This document shows positions 1 through 11,270 of a DNA stretch of 64,000 bases, piece after piece. The notes under the pieces were generated by a model. That model did not search any database and had not been told where the DNA came from. It was given only the letters and a program-made list of their open reading frames with translations. Made by a program: the position numbers and the translations under genes. How positions within the stretch are numbered: the stretch's first letter is position 1; every line of letters begins with the position of its first letter. Source of the DNA: Rhizoclosmatium globosum (taxonomy: Eukaryota; Chytridiomycota; Chytridiomycetes; Chytridiales; Chytriomycetaceae); the NCBI GenBank assembly GCA_002104985.1, contig MCGO01000174.1, positions 16,070 to 80,069 on the forward strand, read 5' to 3'.

Positions 1-1
1 T

Positions 2-2737
2 GTTTCACTTGTTAGTTCGCTTGTGGATCCTTTCAAAAAGACGGCTGATGGAATCGAGGCTGTACCACTCTCAGATCCTGTGTTGGACGGACCTCATGGA
101 GAATTGGACGCATCGGGTGTTTGGCAGTTCAGAACTCAGATTTTGGAGTTTATCATTGCGTTTGTTGGCTCGAACGATGATCTTTCTGGACGTATGAAAC
201 TTCGCAGATCGCTTGACAGTGCTAGACTATCTACTGCGTTGGATGGTCTAGTTGCATTGGTCAAAGCAGCTGCTGGGGATATCTCGTCAGAAGAACTTGA
301 ACACTTCTTAGAGTGTGTCCAGTTATACGAAGAGGTACGATTGGATGACTTGGCTGAATTGCGTGAAGAGGAAAATATACGGGAAAGCTCGAGGTTTGGG
401 AAATACTTTTTTCGTTACCCTTATATTAATGTTGCATATAGACCTGTCCACGATATTGTCAACAGCATCGTCCAGAATCTTTCCTCTCTTTCTATTGAAT
501 CGACAATGACCGGAACTCTCATCTTACAGCATATTGATGCCCTTATCCATCAGTCAGTGACTTCACAGAATGCAGAAGCTTTGATATTGTCTGAGCGATT
601 GAATTATGTTGTATCTAGTTCAACTCAAGGGGCTGCCCCGTTGGAATGGCAAACTACTACTCGTGCACTTATTTCCGCCATTGAATCTGTTAGTGGGCTT
701 TCAGTTGGTCAAAGTCAGCTGTCAATTCCTGATATGGAGAACCAATACAAGAAGCTTTTGCAAGAAAATGATGACTTGAAGGTCAAGCTCACCCTTTCCA
801 AGTCCGCAGAAGAAGAACGCAGACAAGAAGTTGCTGATCTGCTTGAGAGTATCTCTCGTGGTGAACATTCCTCTCAACCACCCCCATGCGTCGAAAGCGA
901 TTCTTCAAAAGATGATGAATTGCGGAGGTTGAGGGATCTCGTTGGAACGTTGGCTCGTGAGCGAGATGAAGCGCTGAGATTGTTGGAGAGGGACGAGGGT
1001 GCAAAAAAGGGACCACATGTCACCGACCTTGATACTTTGGTACACACAAATTCTGTCATGACGCCATTGCCAAAGCTTGAAATTCCTGGCTCTATTCCCC
1101 TCAAGGTTTGTGTGTTTTTGTTTTTGTTTTTTTTTTGAGATTTCTCTAAGTTCTCTCACCAACAGACGTTTGAATGGTCCAAAGTCCAACCAAAGAACAT
1201 CAACTCCAGTATTTGGAAAGATGTTGTCGACGAAGCTTATGTTGCCCCAAATTCATTTGCTAGTACAATTTTAGATGACAAGGAGCTCTCATCATTCCCT
1301 CAACTCTTTGCCAAGCCAGAAGATAACTCAGAACCGATTCAACTTACCCCTCTCTCCAAGAAAGTCATGCTTCTCGAGAAGAATCGGGCCCAACATATCG
1401 AGATTCTTCTTGCATCGCTTCGTGGACCAGACTATGCTCGTCTCACTCGTCAACAAATCCGAGACGGCATCTTAAAAATGACTCCTGAAATCCTGACTTT
1501 GGACAACTTGACTATTCTCATTCAAATTGTTCCAACGGAAGCTGAAATGGACATGATTAATGCATTTAAAGGCGATCCCAACTCTCTTGCCAACGGAGAG
1601 AGATTTATTCGTGAGATTGGATCAATTCCACGTCTCAAGAACCGATTGGAGTCCATTATTTTCCAGAAGCGCTTGCAGGAGGAAGTTGTTGAAATCAAGT
1701 CAGATTTGAATTGTGTTTCAAAAGCAGTGCAGGCTTTGATGAGTTCGGGTAAATTCAAAAAGATTTTGGAAGCTGTGTTGGTTATTGGAAACTACGTCAA
1801 CAACAATACGTTCCGTGGAAGTGCGTATGGATTTGAAATGTCCTCATTGCTAAAGCTTAAAGAGACGAAGGCTATGGAGGGAAGCGCTTTGAAGGATCGA
1901 GCACCTACTCTTTTACACTACTTGGCGAGACGTTTGGAGGAGACGGATGAAGAGCTTTTGGATTTGAAGTCTGAGATTGGACCGGTTGAACTTGCGTCTC
2001 GTGTCGCGATTGAGGTTTTACTTGAATCAGTGGAAGAACTGCGGGCAGGATTCAATGACGTCAAGAGTGAGATTTCAGTTGTGGAACAGTTGGGACAGAC
2101 CTCAGCAGATGCACAATTCCTAGCCTGCATGCGTGAGTTTGTTGCCAAGAATGAGTCCATGATGAAGCAGCTTTCTGAACTGGCAGATGGAGTGGAAAGG
2201 GATTTGCATACAATGTTGGTGTACTTTGGTCAAGAGCACAAGGCAGATTCAAATGACGCCGCTGCTGCCGAAGAGCTTTTTAAGACTGTATGGGCCTTTG
2301 AAGAAATGTTGGTGAAGGCTGACAAGGATAACCACGTCGCTGATGAGAGGGCACTGAAGAATAACAAGTTGGACAATCCATATTCGCGTCGACCTCCATT
2401 GACACCGTTGCAACAAGCTGTGAACAAGAAAAAGGCACAATTGAAGGCAGTTGAAGGATTGGAGTCCTTCTCTAAGCGTGGAATGACTGTAAGGAAAGGG
2501 AAGCGGCCTCCAGTCTATGTCCCTGAAGCAGAAGATGAAACTGCTGCGTCACAGCCAGTTTCGACAATCACAGACTCATCCATCTCGACCTTGAAGCAAA
2601 CACTCAAGTCAAGGAAGACTTTGCGTCGTATAACGAAGCATGTCAGTGTTGCAAATGCATTGGGACGACGTGACTTTGGTGGAGAGATTGTCCGGGAAGG
2701 AATTGACCAAGTATTATCGAATTATGCGACGGAGTAA
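2..2737 (+). CDS. Formin, 3' part (5' end outside window)
   Basis: Actin nucleator and elongator of the diaphanous type, truncated by the window edge. Exons read as 2-393, 442-1105 and 1166-2737, with 48- and 60-nt GT-AG introns, giving about 875 visible residues. The N-terminal visible part matches the FH3 region of the second formin in this window. A coiled-coil-like Glu/Lys-rich stretch follows. FH2 starts in the last exon with FEWSKVQPKNINSSIWKDV and includes LTRQQIRDGI, NYVNNNTFRGSAYGF and LLHYLARRLEETD. The C-terminus is basic (LKSRKTLRRITKH), as in a diaphanous autoregulatory domain. No proline-rich FH1 precedes FH2; only a short segment with scattered prolines lies there. The next gene starts 44 bp after the stop, on the same strand. 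Formin identity is secure; the missing 5' end cannot be judged. Confidence 0.93.
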
Positions 2738-2781
2738 GATGTTTCATAAAGTTGTTTTTTGTTGTAGTAGTAGTTTTTTTG

Positions 2782-4825
2782 ATGGGAGTTTTCGGACTTT
2801 GGCTCCTTCTGTCCGAGGAAACACGACGAGTTGAAGCGCTCGAGGCGCTGTCCGCCTTCTACGGCGCCACGTACAACTTCAGCGGAATCGCCGTCGGAGT
2901 GGATGCGTCAGTGTGGCTGCACTCGTCGCTGCCACTGACGATGCGCTTCACCGCCTTTTCAGAGCACTCGACGGCCGTGTCGCAGCCCGTGACCCCGCAC
3001 ATTGTCCAGGCCCGGACTCTTCTTTCTCGATGTCTCAAACTCGTCGGCGCCGGCGTCGTCCCCGTCTTCTGCTTCGACTTTAACCAGTCAGATCCACGCT
3101 TCGAGGCTGCCGTCGCTGCAACCCGGACAAACAGAACTATCAAAGCAGAATTTGCTCGTTTGCTCGAAATACTGCGTATCCCGTGGTTTGTGGCGAACAA
3201 GGGTGTGACTGCTGAAGCTGAGTTGGCGCGTTTAAACGCACTGGGTATTATTGATGCCGTTATGACCGATGATGGAGATGCATTCTTGTTTGGTGCAAAG
3301 ACGGTAAGCTGGGTCTCTAAACTTGTGTTTTCTAAATCCCGCTTGAAAGATCATTCGTAACTGGAGCGGTGCGACAAAAGAACATCAAGATAAAGAAGCT
3401 GCAATGCAAGCGAAACGGAAATTTGGGAGCCAAGATTCTTCGAATTGGGACTCATTTATTCAAGGAGGCGGTGTAACGTGGGGTCAACAAGATGACGATG
3501 ACGACGGAGAAGAAGTGGGAACGCCATCGAAAAGTAGGAAATCAAAAGCATCCAAAGGTGTGGGAACAGGAATGGGCAAGGAGTATGTTGCAATCTACGA
3601 TATTGATAACATTATCCGAAAATGTGGCTGGAATCAAAACTCTTTGATTATTATGGCCATGATTGGAGGTGCAGATAATGCCCCTGGAATCCCTGGTATT
3701 GGACTTGAGCCTGCTAGCAGACTTTGCACAGTCAGTGCGGGAATAGCTGACAAAATAGTCCCTGCTGCACTTTCAAATGACACCGAGACATTGCGACGAC
3801 TACTATTCATACTATTTGATGAATTCAACACCAACTCAATGGGATTACTTGCGCAAAAGCGACCCAGTGCTGTTAAAAATATGGAAACCCTCATTCAACA
3901 AGTATGCAACCAATGGCCTCGATTAATTCGCGATTACGCCGTCCCTCCCACCAAAGTAGATTCTCCAGATAGCCAGAATTTAATAAGGCAACTGAAGCTA
4001 TATACGAGTGGTTGGTGGAAAAGAGAGTACAACCCCGACGTTGCAGCTCTTGTGGAATGGTATGCTCGAAATATGGACGATACAACTGAATACGCATACA
4101 ATCGCGTATGTTCCTACGTTATACCTTATCTGCGGATACGTGCACTCCGAATCATTGGCTTCAAGAATAACGAGTCGTTTGAAGATACTGGCTTTGATGA
4201 ACCTCCCTGCACACCTGTAAAATTCAAGAACAAGTACATTGACAGAATTCTTCGAGAAGGACCCTCTAAATTTGGTGTGGACCAAGTCGAAATTGTTTGG
4301 ACAAACTGGGCAATGTCATTATTTGTGCCTGAATATTCGTTTGTCCCTGGGAGCGTCATGAAAGGACAATTGGAACGTGCAATGATGAGAGACGAAGAAA
4401 AGGAGCAAGAAGATTGGGCGGCTTTAGAGTTGGACAAATCAATGGCAAAATACAAGCAAGTTTGGTTGGATGTTGAGTTGGTGTATGCGGTAGCTCCAAA
4501 TGTGCTTGCAACTTGGTATAAAGTTGGAAGTGGGAAACAACGGACACCGAGTACTTCGAAAACCCCGTCATTAGTCGCATATCGTCCAACAGAAGCTGTT
4601 GGGCGAGTTGGTGGTTTGACAAGAACTGTTGAGCTGGGTTCTGAAACGCCTTCGAGGAAACGACCGCGTTACAACCCTCCATTACAATATTCTGTGAATG
4701 GAAATCAACCATCATCGGCGATGAGAAGTGAGGCGACTGAAGTCATCAGCCTGATATCAGACGACGAAGTTGATAACGATAATGAGTTGGCAAGGGTGTT
4801 GAATGCCTCAAGACATGACTATTAA
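2782..4825 (+). CDS. Rad2/XPG-family structure-specific nuclease, GEN1/Yen1-like (copy 1)
   Basis: Likely nuclear endonuclease cutting branched DNA (flaps or junctions). Exons 2782-3303 and 3350-4825 with a 46-nt intron give 665 residues. The start is the ATG of MGVFGLW, the usual XPG-family N-terminus; the longer upstream frame is a poly-T artefact. Acidic residues sit where the family needs them: VDASVW, VFCFDFN, TAEAELA, TDDGDAFLFGA, and GGADNAPGIPGIG in the helix-two-turn-helix. After the catalytic core comes a region with KTNSFGLL-type sequence shared with copies 2 and 3 (here NTNSMGLLAQKRPS), then a disordered basic tail with RKRPRYNPP and an acidic VISLISDDEVD end. GEN1-like is preferred over FEN1 because there is no PCNA-binding tail and the I-region follows the N-region closely. 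The exact subfamily is uncertain. It converges on the next gene with 65 bp between stops. Confidence 0.85.
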
Positions 4826-4890
4826 ATTCACTTTTCAGCACTTCACTACTGTATCATTATTCTTTATTCCCTTATACTTTCATAATTGAA

Positions 4891-6069
4891 TCAAAAGTCA
4901 TCAGTGTCAGAATCTTGTGGAATCGGACCAGGTCTTGAAGGCCATGCACCACAGGTCTTGCAAAAGTATTGGTCTGGACGATCCAACTGAAAGCCACACT
5001 TTGCGCATGGGTCTGAGCCAAATCGAGGGATGGGAGAAGACCAAGAATAAGTGAACGCGTTCTTGTTGTGAGCAAACAGTTCTTGATCAACTTCGTTTTT
5101 GGTGGCGGATTCAGCGGAAGTTGAGGCGGGACCAGATGGCGTTGAAGAAACAACACAGTATTGAGACTCAAAGACACGAAAGTAGCACAAATGCTCGGCA
5201 TCACGAAGAACAATGCCGTATTTGTTGTAAATATCGTCAATATCGCGTTTGAGAGCATCTGCGTCGGTAGCATCGACAAAGTCTTTTCCCAAAGGAGTAG
5301 TACCAGCACCAGTTTCGAGCGGAATCTTTCTACGCCAACGAGAATACGCTTCTGGGAACGCTTCTCTGAGAACCAGTTTTCCGTGAATAAGGGAAGGATC
5401 AGCAGGATCCGGACCAACAAGATCAGCTTTTTTGCACATGAGGGCCGCCTTTACAACCTTTGGATGCAAGAAGGGCTGAATGACAGTAATGCCGTGAGGA
5501 GCGGCAAGCGGACCAGCAGCAAAAGAGTAGTTTCCGGCGATTCTGCGGATCCACTTTCTCAGACGAATGTCCGGCAGACCAAGCAGGAAGTTGTATCCCG
5601 CAAACAGTTCGTCAGCGCCGTCGCCGGTGACCAGCACTCTGACGCCGTTCTTTGCGGCCAAGTCGATGGCACCGGCAAGCGCCACGCCGCCGCGCAGTTC
5701 CATCGGATCAAACGAATGCAGGCGCCGCACACACGCGGCGAGGTGCGGCGACTCAGGCGCAACGAGGGTCCGCGCATCCGCCACGTCGAACACGTCCAAC
5801 GCAAGGCCTTCGACTGACCCAATCGCACTCGAATACTCCCAGTCCGGCGGCGCACTTCCAACCTTGATTGTCACGGCTCGCGTGAATGGAACCCCGACAA
5901 TGCGCGCGGCTGATGCCACAATCGATGTGTCAAGCCCGCCTGAGAGAAGAAGGGCTGTCTCGCTCGCTTTTCGGCCCGCAAGAAGCTCAGTCATGGCTTC
6001 AAGAACTGCCGCGCGAACAGTGGGGGCAAGCCGCGATGCTGAAAAGTGAGGGTCGTCAACTGTTGCCAT
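4891..6069 (-). CDS. Asparagine-synthase-domain ligase without glutaminase domain, C-terminal zinc ribbon
   Basis: Intronless, 392 residues. The ATP-pyrophosphatase (PP-loop) motif LLLSGGLDTSIVA lies at about residues 40-52, and GDGADELFAGYNFLLG at about 149-164. Both match the synthetase half of AsnB-type asparagine synthetases, which adenylate an acid and amidate it. The N-terminal Ntn glutaminase domain, with its catalytic Cys2, is absent. If active, the enzyme would need free ammonia, a partner glutaminase or another nucleophile. The C-terminus carries two CxxC pairs (CAKCGF and CKTCGA), a probable zinc ribbon. This domain order resembles short prokaryotic, especially archaeal, asparagine-synthase-related proteins, so transfer is possible but not shown here. 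The 5' half is more GC-rich than neighbouring genes. Substrate unknown. Confidence 0.85.
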   Translation of the reverse strand: MATVDDPHFSASRLAPTVRAAVLEAMTELLAGRKASETALLLSGGLDTSIVASAARIVGVPFTRAVTIKVGSAPPDWEYSSAIGSVEGLALDVFDVADARTLVAPESPHLAACVRRLHSFDPMELRGGVALAGAIDLAAKNGVRVLVTGDGADELFAGYNFLLGLPDIRLRKWIRRIAGNYSFAAGPLAAPHGITVIQPFLHPKVVKAALMCKKADLVGPDPADPSLIHGKLVLREAFPEAYSRWRRKIPLETGAGTTPLGKDFVDATDADALKRDIDDIYNKYGIVLRDAEHLCYFRVFESQYCVVSSTPSGPASTSAESATKNEVDQELFAHNKNAFTYSWSSPIPRFGSDPCAKCGFQLDRPDQYFCKTCGAWPSRPGPIPQDSDTDDF

Positions 6070-6265
6070 TTTGTGACAGCTTTTGGGGTCAATCAGAGAG
6101 ATTCAAGACAAACATTCAAATGGGTTACTTTATTAGTTTTATTACCGAAATTACTCCACGTATCTTGTGTGCATCGATAAATTATTACCTGAGGATTAAG
6201 TATTTGGCACTGTATAAATCCATGAGCGCGACGCATTCATCAATCCCCACACGCGGAGGCTAATC

Positions 6266-6640
6266 GCCGTTTCCGAGGAAGCAGACGCGAGACTCGGCGC
6301 TGACACAAGCAGAGGCCTTCAACGATGTTGTGACAACAAGGCTCCAACATGAGAATGCCAGCTTACTCCAAAGAGCTATCCCCTTCCATCGGAAGGAGAC
6401 CGAGTCTCACGAAGCTTGCCATGGTCGTGACCAGAATGGGTCACTTGTATTAGCTCGACATAACCTCAATCTCCAACAGAAAAAGCTTACCGCCGTCTCC
6501 GAGGCAGCAGACGCGAGACTCGGCGCTGACACAAGCAGAGGTCTTCAACGATGTTGTGACAACAAGGCTCCAACATGAAAATGCCAGCTTACTTCAAAGA
6601 GCTATCCCCTTCCATCGGAAGGAGACCGAGTCCCAAGATT
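6266..6640. repeat. Direct repeat, two units about 226 bp apart
   Basis: A segment starting near 6266 (GCCGTTTCCGAGGAAGCAGA) recurs from about 6491 (GCCGTCTCCGAGGCAGCAGA). The two units share long near-identical runs, including the palindrome-like core GTTGTGACAACAAGG and the phrase CCCCTTCCATCGGAAGGAG. No supported gene lies here. The last bases of the window, about 63974-64000, match this core in reverse complement, so it probably also borders the right arm. Confidence 0.75.
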
Positions 6641-7680
6641 CCGAAACCAGCAAGCGGGCGATAAGAGAATCCCTAAATAAAGAAGAACATCATGAGAATC
6701 GCGTTTCCAAACCACAACACAACAAGGAACGTACCAATTGAAGCGGCGACACTGGCTTAGACAACTTCCACAACTGCTACCCACAGGAAACCCTTTGCGA
6801 CGCAATTAAGACATCCCTCCAAGTGCGTGTGGGCTACGACTCCGAGTAATCCACCAAATCCCATGGGTTGGATCCAACGTGAGTTGGGAGAAGCGTTGAT
6901 GGGTGCACGAACCCAAAGGGCAAAGTCGTCATGCAGTCACGAGTAGCACCAAGTGGACCCAGAGACCAGCAAGAGAGCGAATGCCTGCAAAAGCAATATG
7001 GTAAGAATCGCGCTCCCAAAACCACAACAAAACAAGAAACCTACCACTTGAAGTGGCGACACTGACTTCATCAACTTCCACAACTGCTACCCACAGGAAA
7101 CCCTTTGCGACGCAATTAAGACATCCCTCCAAGTGCGTGTGGGCTACGACTCCGAGTAATCCACCAAATCCCATAGATTGGATCCAACGTGAGTTGGGAG
7201 AAGCGTTGCAAAGCCGGCATAGAAACGAGAGTAGCACCATGAACGAGCCAATTGGACCCAGAGACCGGCATAGAAACGAGAGTAGCACCATGAACGAGCC
7301 AATTGGACCCAGAGACCAGCAAGAGAGTGAATGCCTGCAAAAGCAATATGGTAAGAATCGCGTTTCCAAACCACAACACAACAAGAAACCTACCACTTGA
7401 AGTGGCGACACTGACTTCATCAACTTCCACAACTGCTACCCACAGGAAACCCTTTGCGACGCAATTAAGACATCCCTCCAAGTGCGTGTGGGCTACGACT
7501 CCGAGTAATCCACCAAATCCCATAGATTGGATCCAACGTAAGTTGGGAGAAGCGTTGCAAAGCCGGCATAGAAACGAGAGTAGCACCAAGAACCAGCCAA
7601 GTGGACCCAGAGAGAGCAAATATCTGGATGAAATAAAAACTGTCAGAAAGATGGTTTCAAATTGCAGCACCAAGAGAGCG
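6641..7680. repeat. Tandem repeat array, about 310-350 bp units
   Basis: Three units are aligned by the phrase CCACAGGAAACCCTTTGCGA at about 6781, 7091 and 7440. Unit 2 is longer because a 51-bp block (GGCATAGAAACGAGAGTAGC and following bases) is itself duplicated at about 7215-7315. Long minus-strand open frames (6929-7432, 7116-7697) are by-products of the repeat. On the minus strand each unit contains a GTAGGTTTCTTG start and a CTTTTGCAG end about 60 nt apart, which looks like an intron. No recognisable protein domain. Confidence 0.8.
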
Positions 7681-10600
7681 CGCGAGAGAGGTAACAAGAA
7701 CTTGGATATGTTTGAAGGGAATCAGTACCAACATAATAGAATCAAATGAAGAATAACTCACCGCCTCCATAAAAGGAGCTTGCCAGTCGCCGTGGTCGCC
7801 TCAAACGACTACTCCTGACTCCATTACAAAGAACAAGAGTCGAAGTGGATTTGCCCAGCACCAGAAACGACAAGTGGCGATACAAGTGTATTGTCCCGCA
7901 GAACGTCTGGTGGTTTATACAGCGTGTCCAGCCACCAGTAGCGCGCGAGAGAGGCAGAGAGATCCTGGAAGTGGCGGCAAGTATTAAAGCGTAAAGGTCC
8001 ATGGAAGTAGTGATAGAAGATGCCTGATGACGTGGGACTTGGAGGAAATGAGGCCAGGCGGAGAAAGGTTGGAAGGATGTGCTGCGGGAGAGCGTTTCAG
8101 TGATAGGTAGAATCTAAGAAGGAATAAGGTGTTAGTATTTGAGTTTAGATGTTCAGGGGACGGAGGGGACGGCAGAGGGATAGAACGAGGAGGAAGCTAA
8201 ATGAAGCAGGCAGACATCCGACGCGTCTGAAGTCACCAACCTATCACAGAGAGGCGAATGTTCGAACGTGTTGCAGTTGTAGCGCGGTGAGTTGTAGTGG
8301 TAGTAGCTGCAGTAGTTTTGAAGAGGGGATGGAGGAGCATTTTTGGGAAAGAAATTACGAGAAAAGTTGGTGGGAATGCGCGCGCTTTTAAGCTGAGCAG
8401 TTCAAACTCCGGTTTGTTGACGTTTTGTCAGAATTGTCAGGTGGCCCCTTGGAATAAACTGGTATATGCGGTATCGTGTCCGATGCAGAATCTCATTCTG
8501 CGTCGAATGGTTTAAATATAAATGAAGGAGGTTGAGGCGTCGTGGAGTTAGGCGTGACAGGTCTGTTTGGGCAACTTTCTCAAAAACACGAACTTTGACC
8601 AGATTCGCGAGCTTCTCAGTGCCTTCGTCGGCATCCCTCACCATACATCTCTAATAGTGTATTAATACCGTGTAGATCCAACTGAGCCGATTCGAGTGGT
8701 ATTGGGATGGTGTTTTCTTGTGAGGTCTGGTTTGATTCAGGTGAATCCCCTCCGATCGTACTGTACGTGTGTCTTGAGCTTCATTCATACGCATAGATGA
8801 CTTGGATGACGTTATTTTAGTGAGAGATGTTGTTCACGTCTTGGATGGTGGACTTTGGCGTGCCAAACAAACTCATAACATCATCTAGATCGACCGAATA
8901 GCGCCGAACACTCCACGTCTCTTCTTCTATATGTTATTGCTAAGTGTTGGAGACGAATCAGCGGAGAATCAGTGGGCATGACGCTCAGAACTCTTTGATC
9001 GGTATGCTCTACGGCTGCACACGGTACCACAAGGATATAATATATAATAAAAGCCACTAAGAGATATTTGGGAGCATATAGATGTCGTTTTAGATGCGAC
9101 AGGCCACGGGATTCCATCGTCTTCTGCCGATATGGAGAACGTCGCATCACAACACAAACAACCGACATCCTCCCAGCATAATGAAAGAACGTACTACTTG
9201 ATATATATGGGTTACGATTCTTAACGTAATGAAGTGGCTGGCTGAGTGGGAACAATTGAGATTCCAAGGCACGTTCATGGTATAATCCGATCCTCTGCGA
9301 TAATTCGTCACATGTAAAAGCGAGTGCTATGAAGGGTATATCGTATATAGGATGCATATCCGAATTGAGGCAACCATCTTCTGGAAATCAACTTAATGTC
9401 CACAAGATTATATTCCAGGCCTGGAATAACTCCAAGATGAAGATTATCAGGTTGAGTAAAATATAGATCACTTTTTCGGTGTAGATTCTGTTGAATCGGA
9501 AGAATTTCGTTTTCGAAGTCCAAGTTGAATTGTGATGTACGCAATGTTAATGAGCCTATTCATGAATCGAGAAGCCTTATGCGCAATCACTTCATTAAGA
9601 ATTTATCATTTAATTGTCTAGACTAGAAAAAGACGGTTACTTTACCAATGGGTCTCGCTCCCGTGAAACCAATGGACCGAATAGAGTTCAAATTTCACCA
9701 CACCAGGATACATTACAACTGATACAGCAACATATATATGCATCTGCCCAAAGTTATGCTGAAGTGGCGTCTCGCCTTTGGCGGGATGATTCAGTTAGTT
9801 TCTCACTAAATCTTCAAAAGTTTGTTCCAAAAATGGATTGTGTGTCAACAAGAGCGTGAATGCTTCAGAAACGTTTATTCATACGGACGTCCAAGAAAGA
9901 AAATTAAGTAAATTACAACAAACAGCAACGCTAAAATAAGTTTCTGGATTTCCCTTTAGGTGAAGTCGGGAATGGCTTTCTTGCAATCTCTTCCATATTT
10001 TTATAGAAAGCTGTCTTCTTTCTCGGTGCTGGCGGTGGCTTTGTTCCATTCGACGCGTCAGATTCAGATTTCAATCGTTTGCGGCGTTCTGATGAGGTTT
10101 CTTCTTCGTCAGAGTCGAAGCCATTTGCAGGATTCAGCATACTTGTTGATGAAGATACTCCTGGAGATACGTCGTCGTCGTCAGAGCACAGGTTTACAAA
10201 ATATTTAGGTTTTGTTGTAGAAGCCGTTTGAGGAGTGATTGTTGATTGAACGGTTGGGAAGTTTGGAGCATGAGCAGGAGACGGTTTTAAAAAGAAGGAC
10301 GCGACAGATGGCTGGTTCTTTGAAATACTCTGAGGCGTTGTTTGATTCTTGTTAGACCGTCTTCCAGCTGCCTTGTTTGACTTGGTTAGTCTCCACGCAT
10401 CCAATACTTGTGGGTATGCTCGTTGAATCAGTGCTTTTTCCACCCAAGTCCTTCGGTGCTTGTCACGAAATAGAGAATTTGATGTGGCCAGCATAGGTTC
10501 GTCGTCATTCCCGTCTTCGTCAGCGTCGTTGAATACTATATCGTCATCCTCTTCCTCAGCCTGCAATAATAGATTTCCTCCGGCTCCAGCCAGACCTTCA

Positions 10601-11270
10601 GGAACATTCAAGTTCATACCACGATCACTCCACACTACTCGAACCAGGTCGACGCCAAATTCAGTTTTTTCCAGTACTATCTTTTCAATGATTCCTTCAT
10701 CTACAGCTTCCAACCCCCGCACTGGTGTCACAGTTCTCGACAATGACGCCCCTTTGGCCGCAGGAGCTGCCGTTCCTCCTACCCCGCTAGACACTGGCTT
10801 CATAACCTGGAAAAAATCAACCAACTTTGCAGAAGGTGCCCCAGAAGCCTGGCCCGCTGAAGATGCATCGCTGTTGGACCGTCCGAGGATATACAGTTCT
10901 CGCACTCTCAAATACGGCAATACAACGTTACACATTTTCTGTGTCGCAACTTCTTCAGACCAGTTTGAGTTGCGATGATACCACGCGGCTAGAGCAGAAA
11001 CATCTGGCCGATACTCATCTCGCCACCATCCATTCATATATCCTTCCAAAATTGATTTAATGTCTTGTGATTTGGTGACTGCCGGTGTGGCATATCCACG
11101 TGCGATATCAGGCCAGGTCTCAACAAGCATAGAGAGCAAGGAGTCAAGGTTCTTGACAGCACTTGGCCGTTTTTGAGATAAGAGACCAAAGGAGTTTGTT
11201 TTGAGTTGAGTGAGAAGTGTTGAAAGGTGAGAGTGCAAGTCATGGGTGGAGTTGGAGACTGCAGCAGGGA
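7672..11270. repeat. Left arm of large inverted duplication
   Basis: Reverse complement of about 58899-62340. Supporting matches along the arm: minus-strand frame 7742-8002 equals plus-strand 62070-62330 with very few changes. Plus-strand 8149-8391 equals minus-strand 61687-61929. Minus-strand 8881-9357 corresponds to plus-strand 60677-61198. Plus-strand 9614-9859 corresponds to minus-strand 60153-60470. The 3' exon of nuclease copy 2 corresponds to the nuclease remnant on the right. The part at about 8600-8880 is more diverged than the rest. Between 7.7 and 9.9 kb no gene can be supported; the open frames are short and change freely between arms. Confidence 0.9.

Noticed and set aside
5559..6049. 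Long Arg/Ala-rich frames in the GC-rich part of the asparagine-synthase-type gene
   Set aside because: Antisense and out-of-frame shadows of a GC-rich coding region.
8881..9357. 158-residue minus-strand frame with an open counterpart at 60677-61198
   Set aside because: The two copies differ mostly at amino-acid-changing sites, have no domain, and lie inside the duplication; open frames are expected by shared descent.
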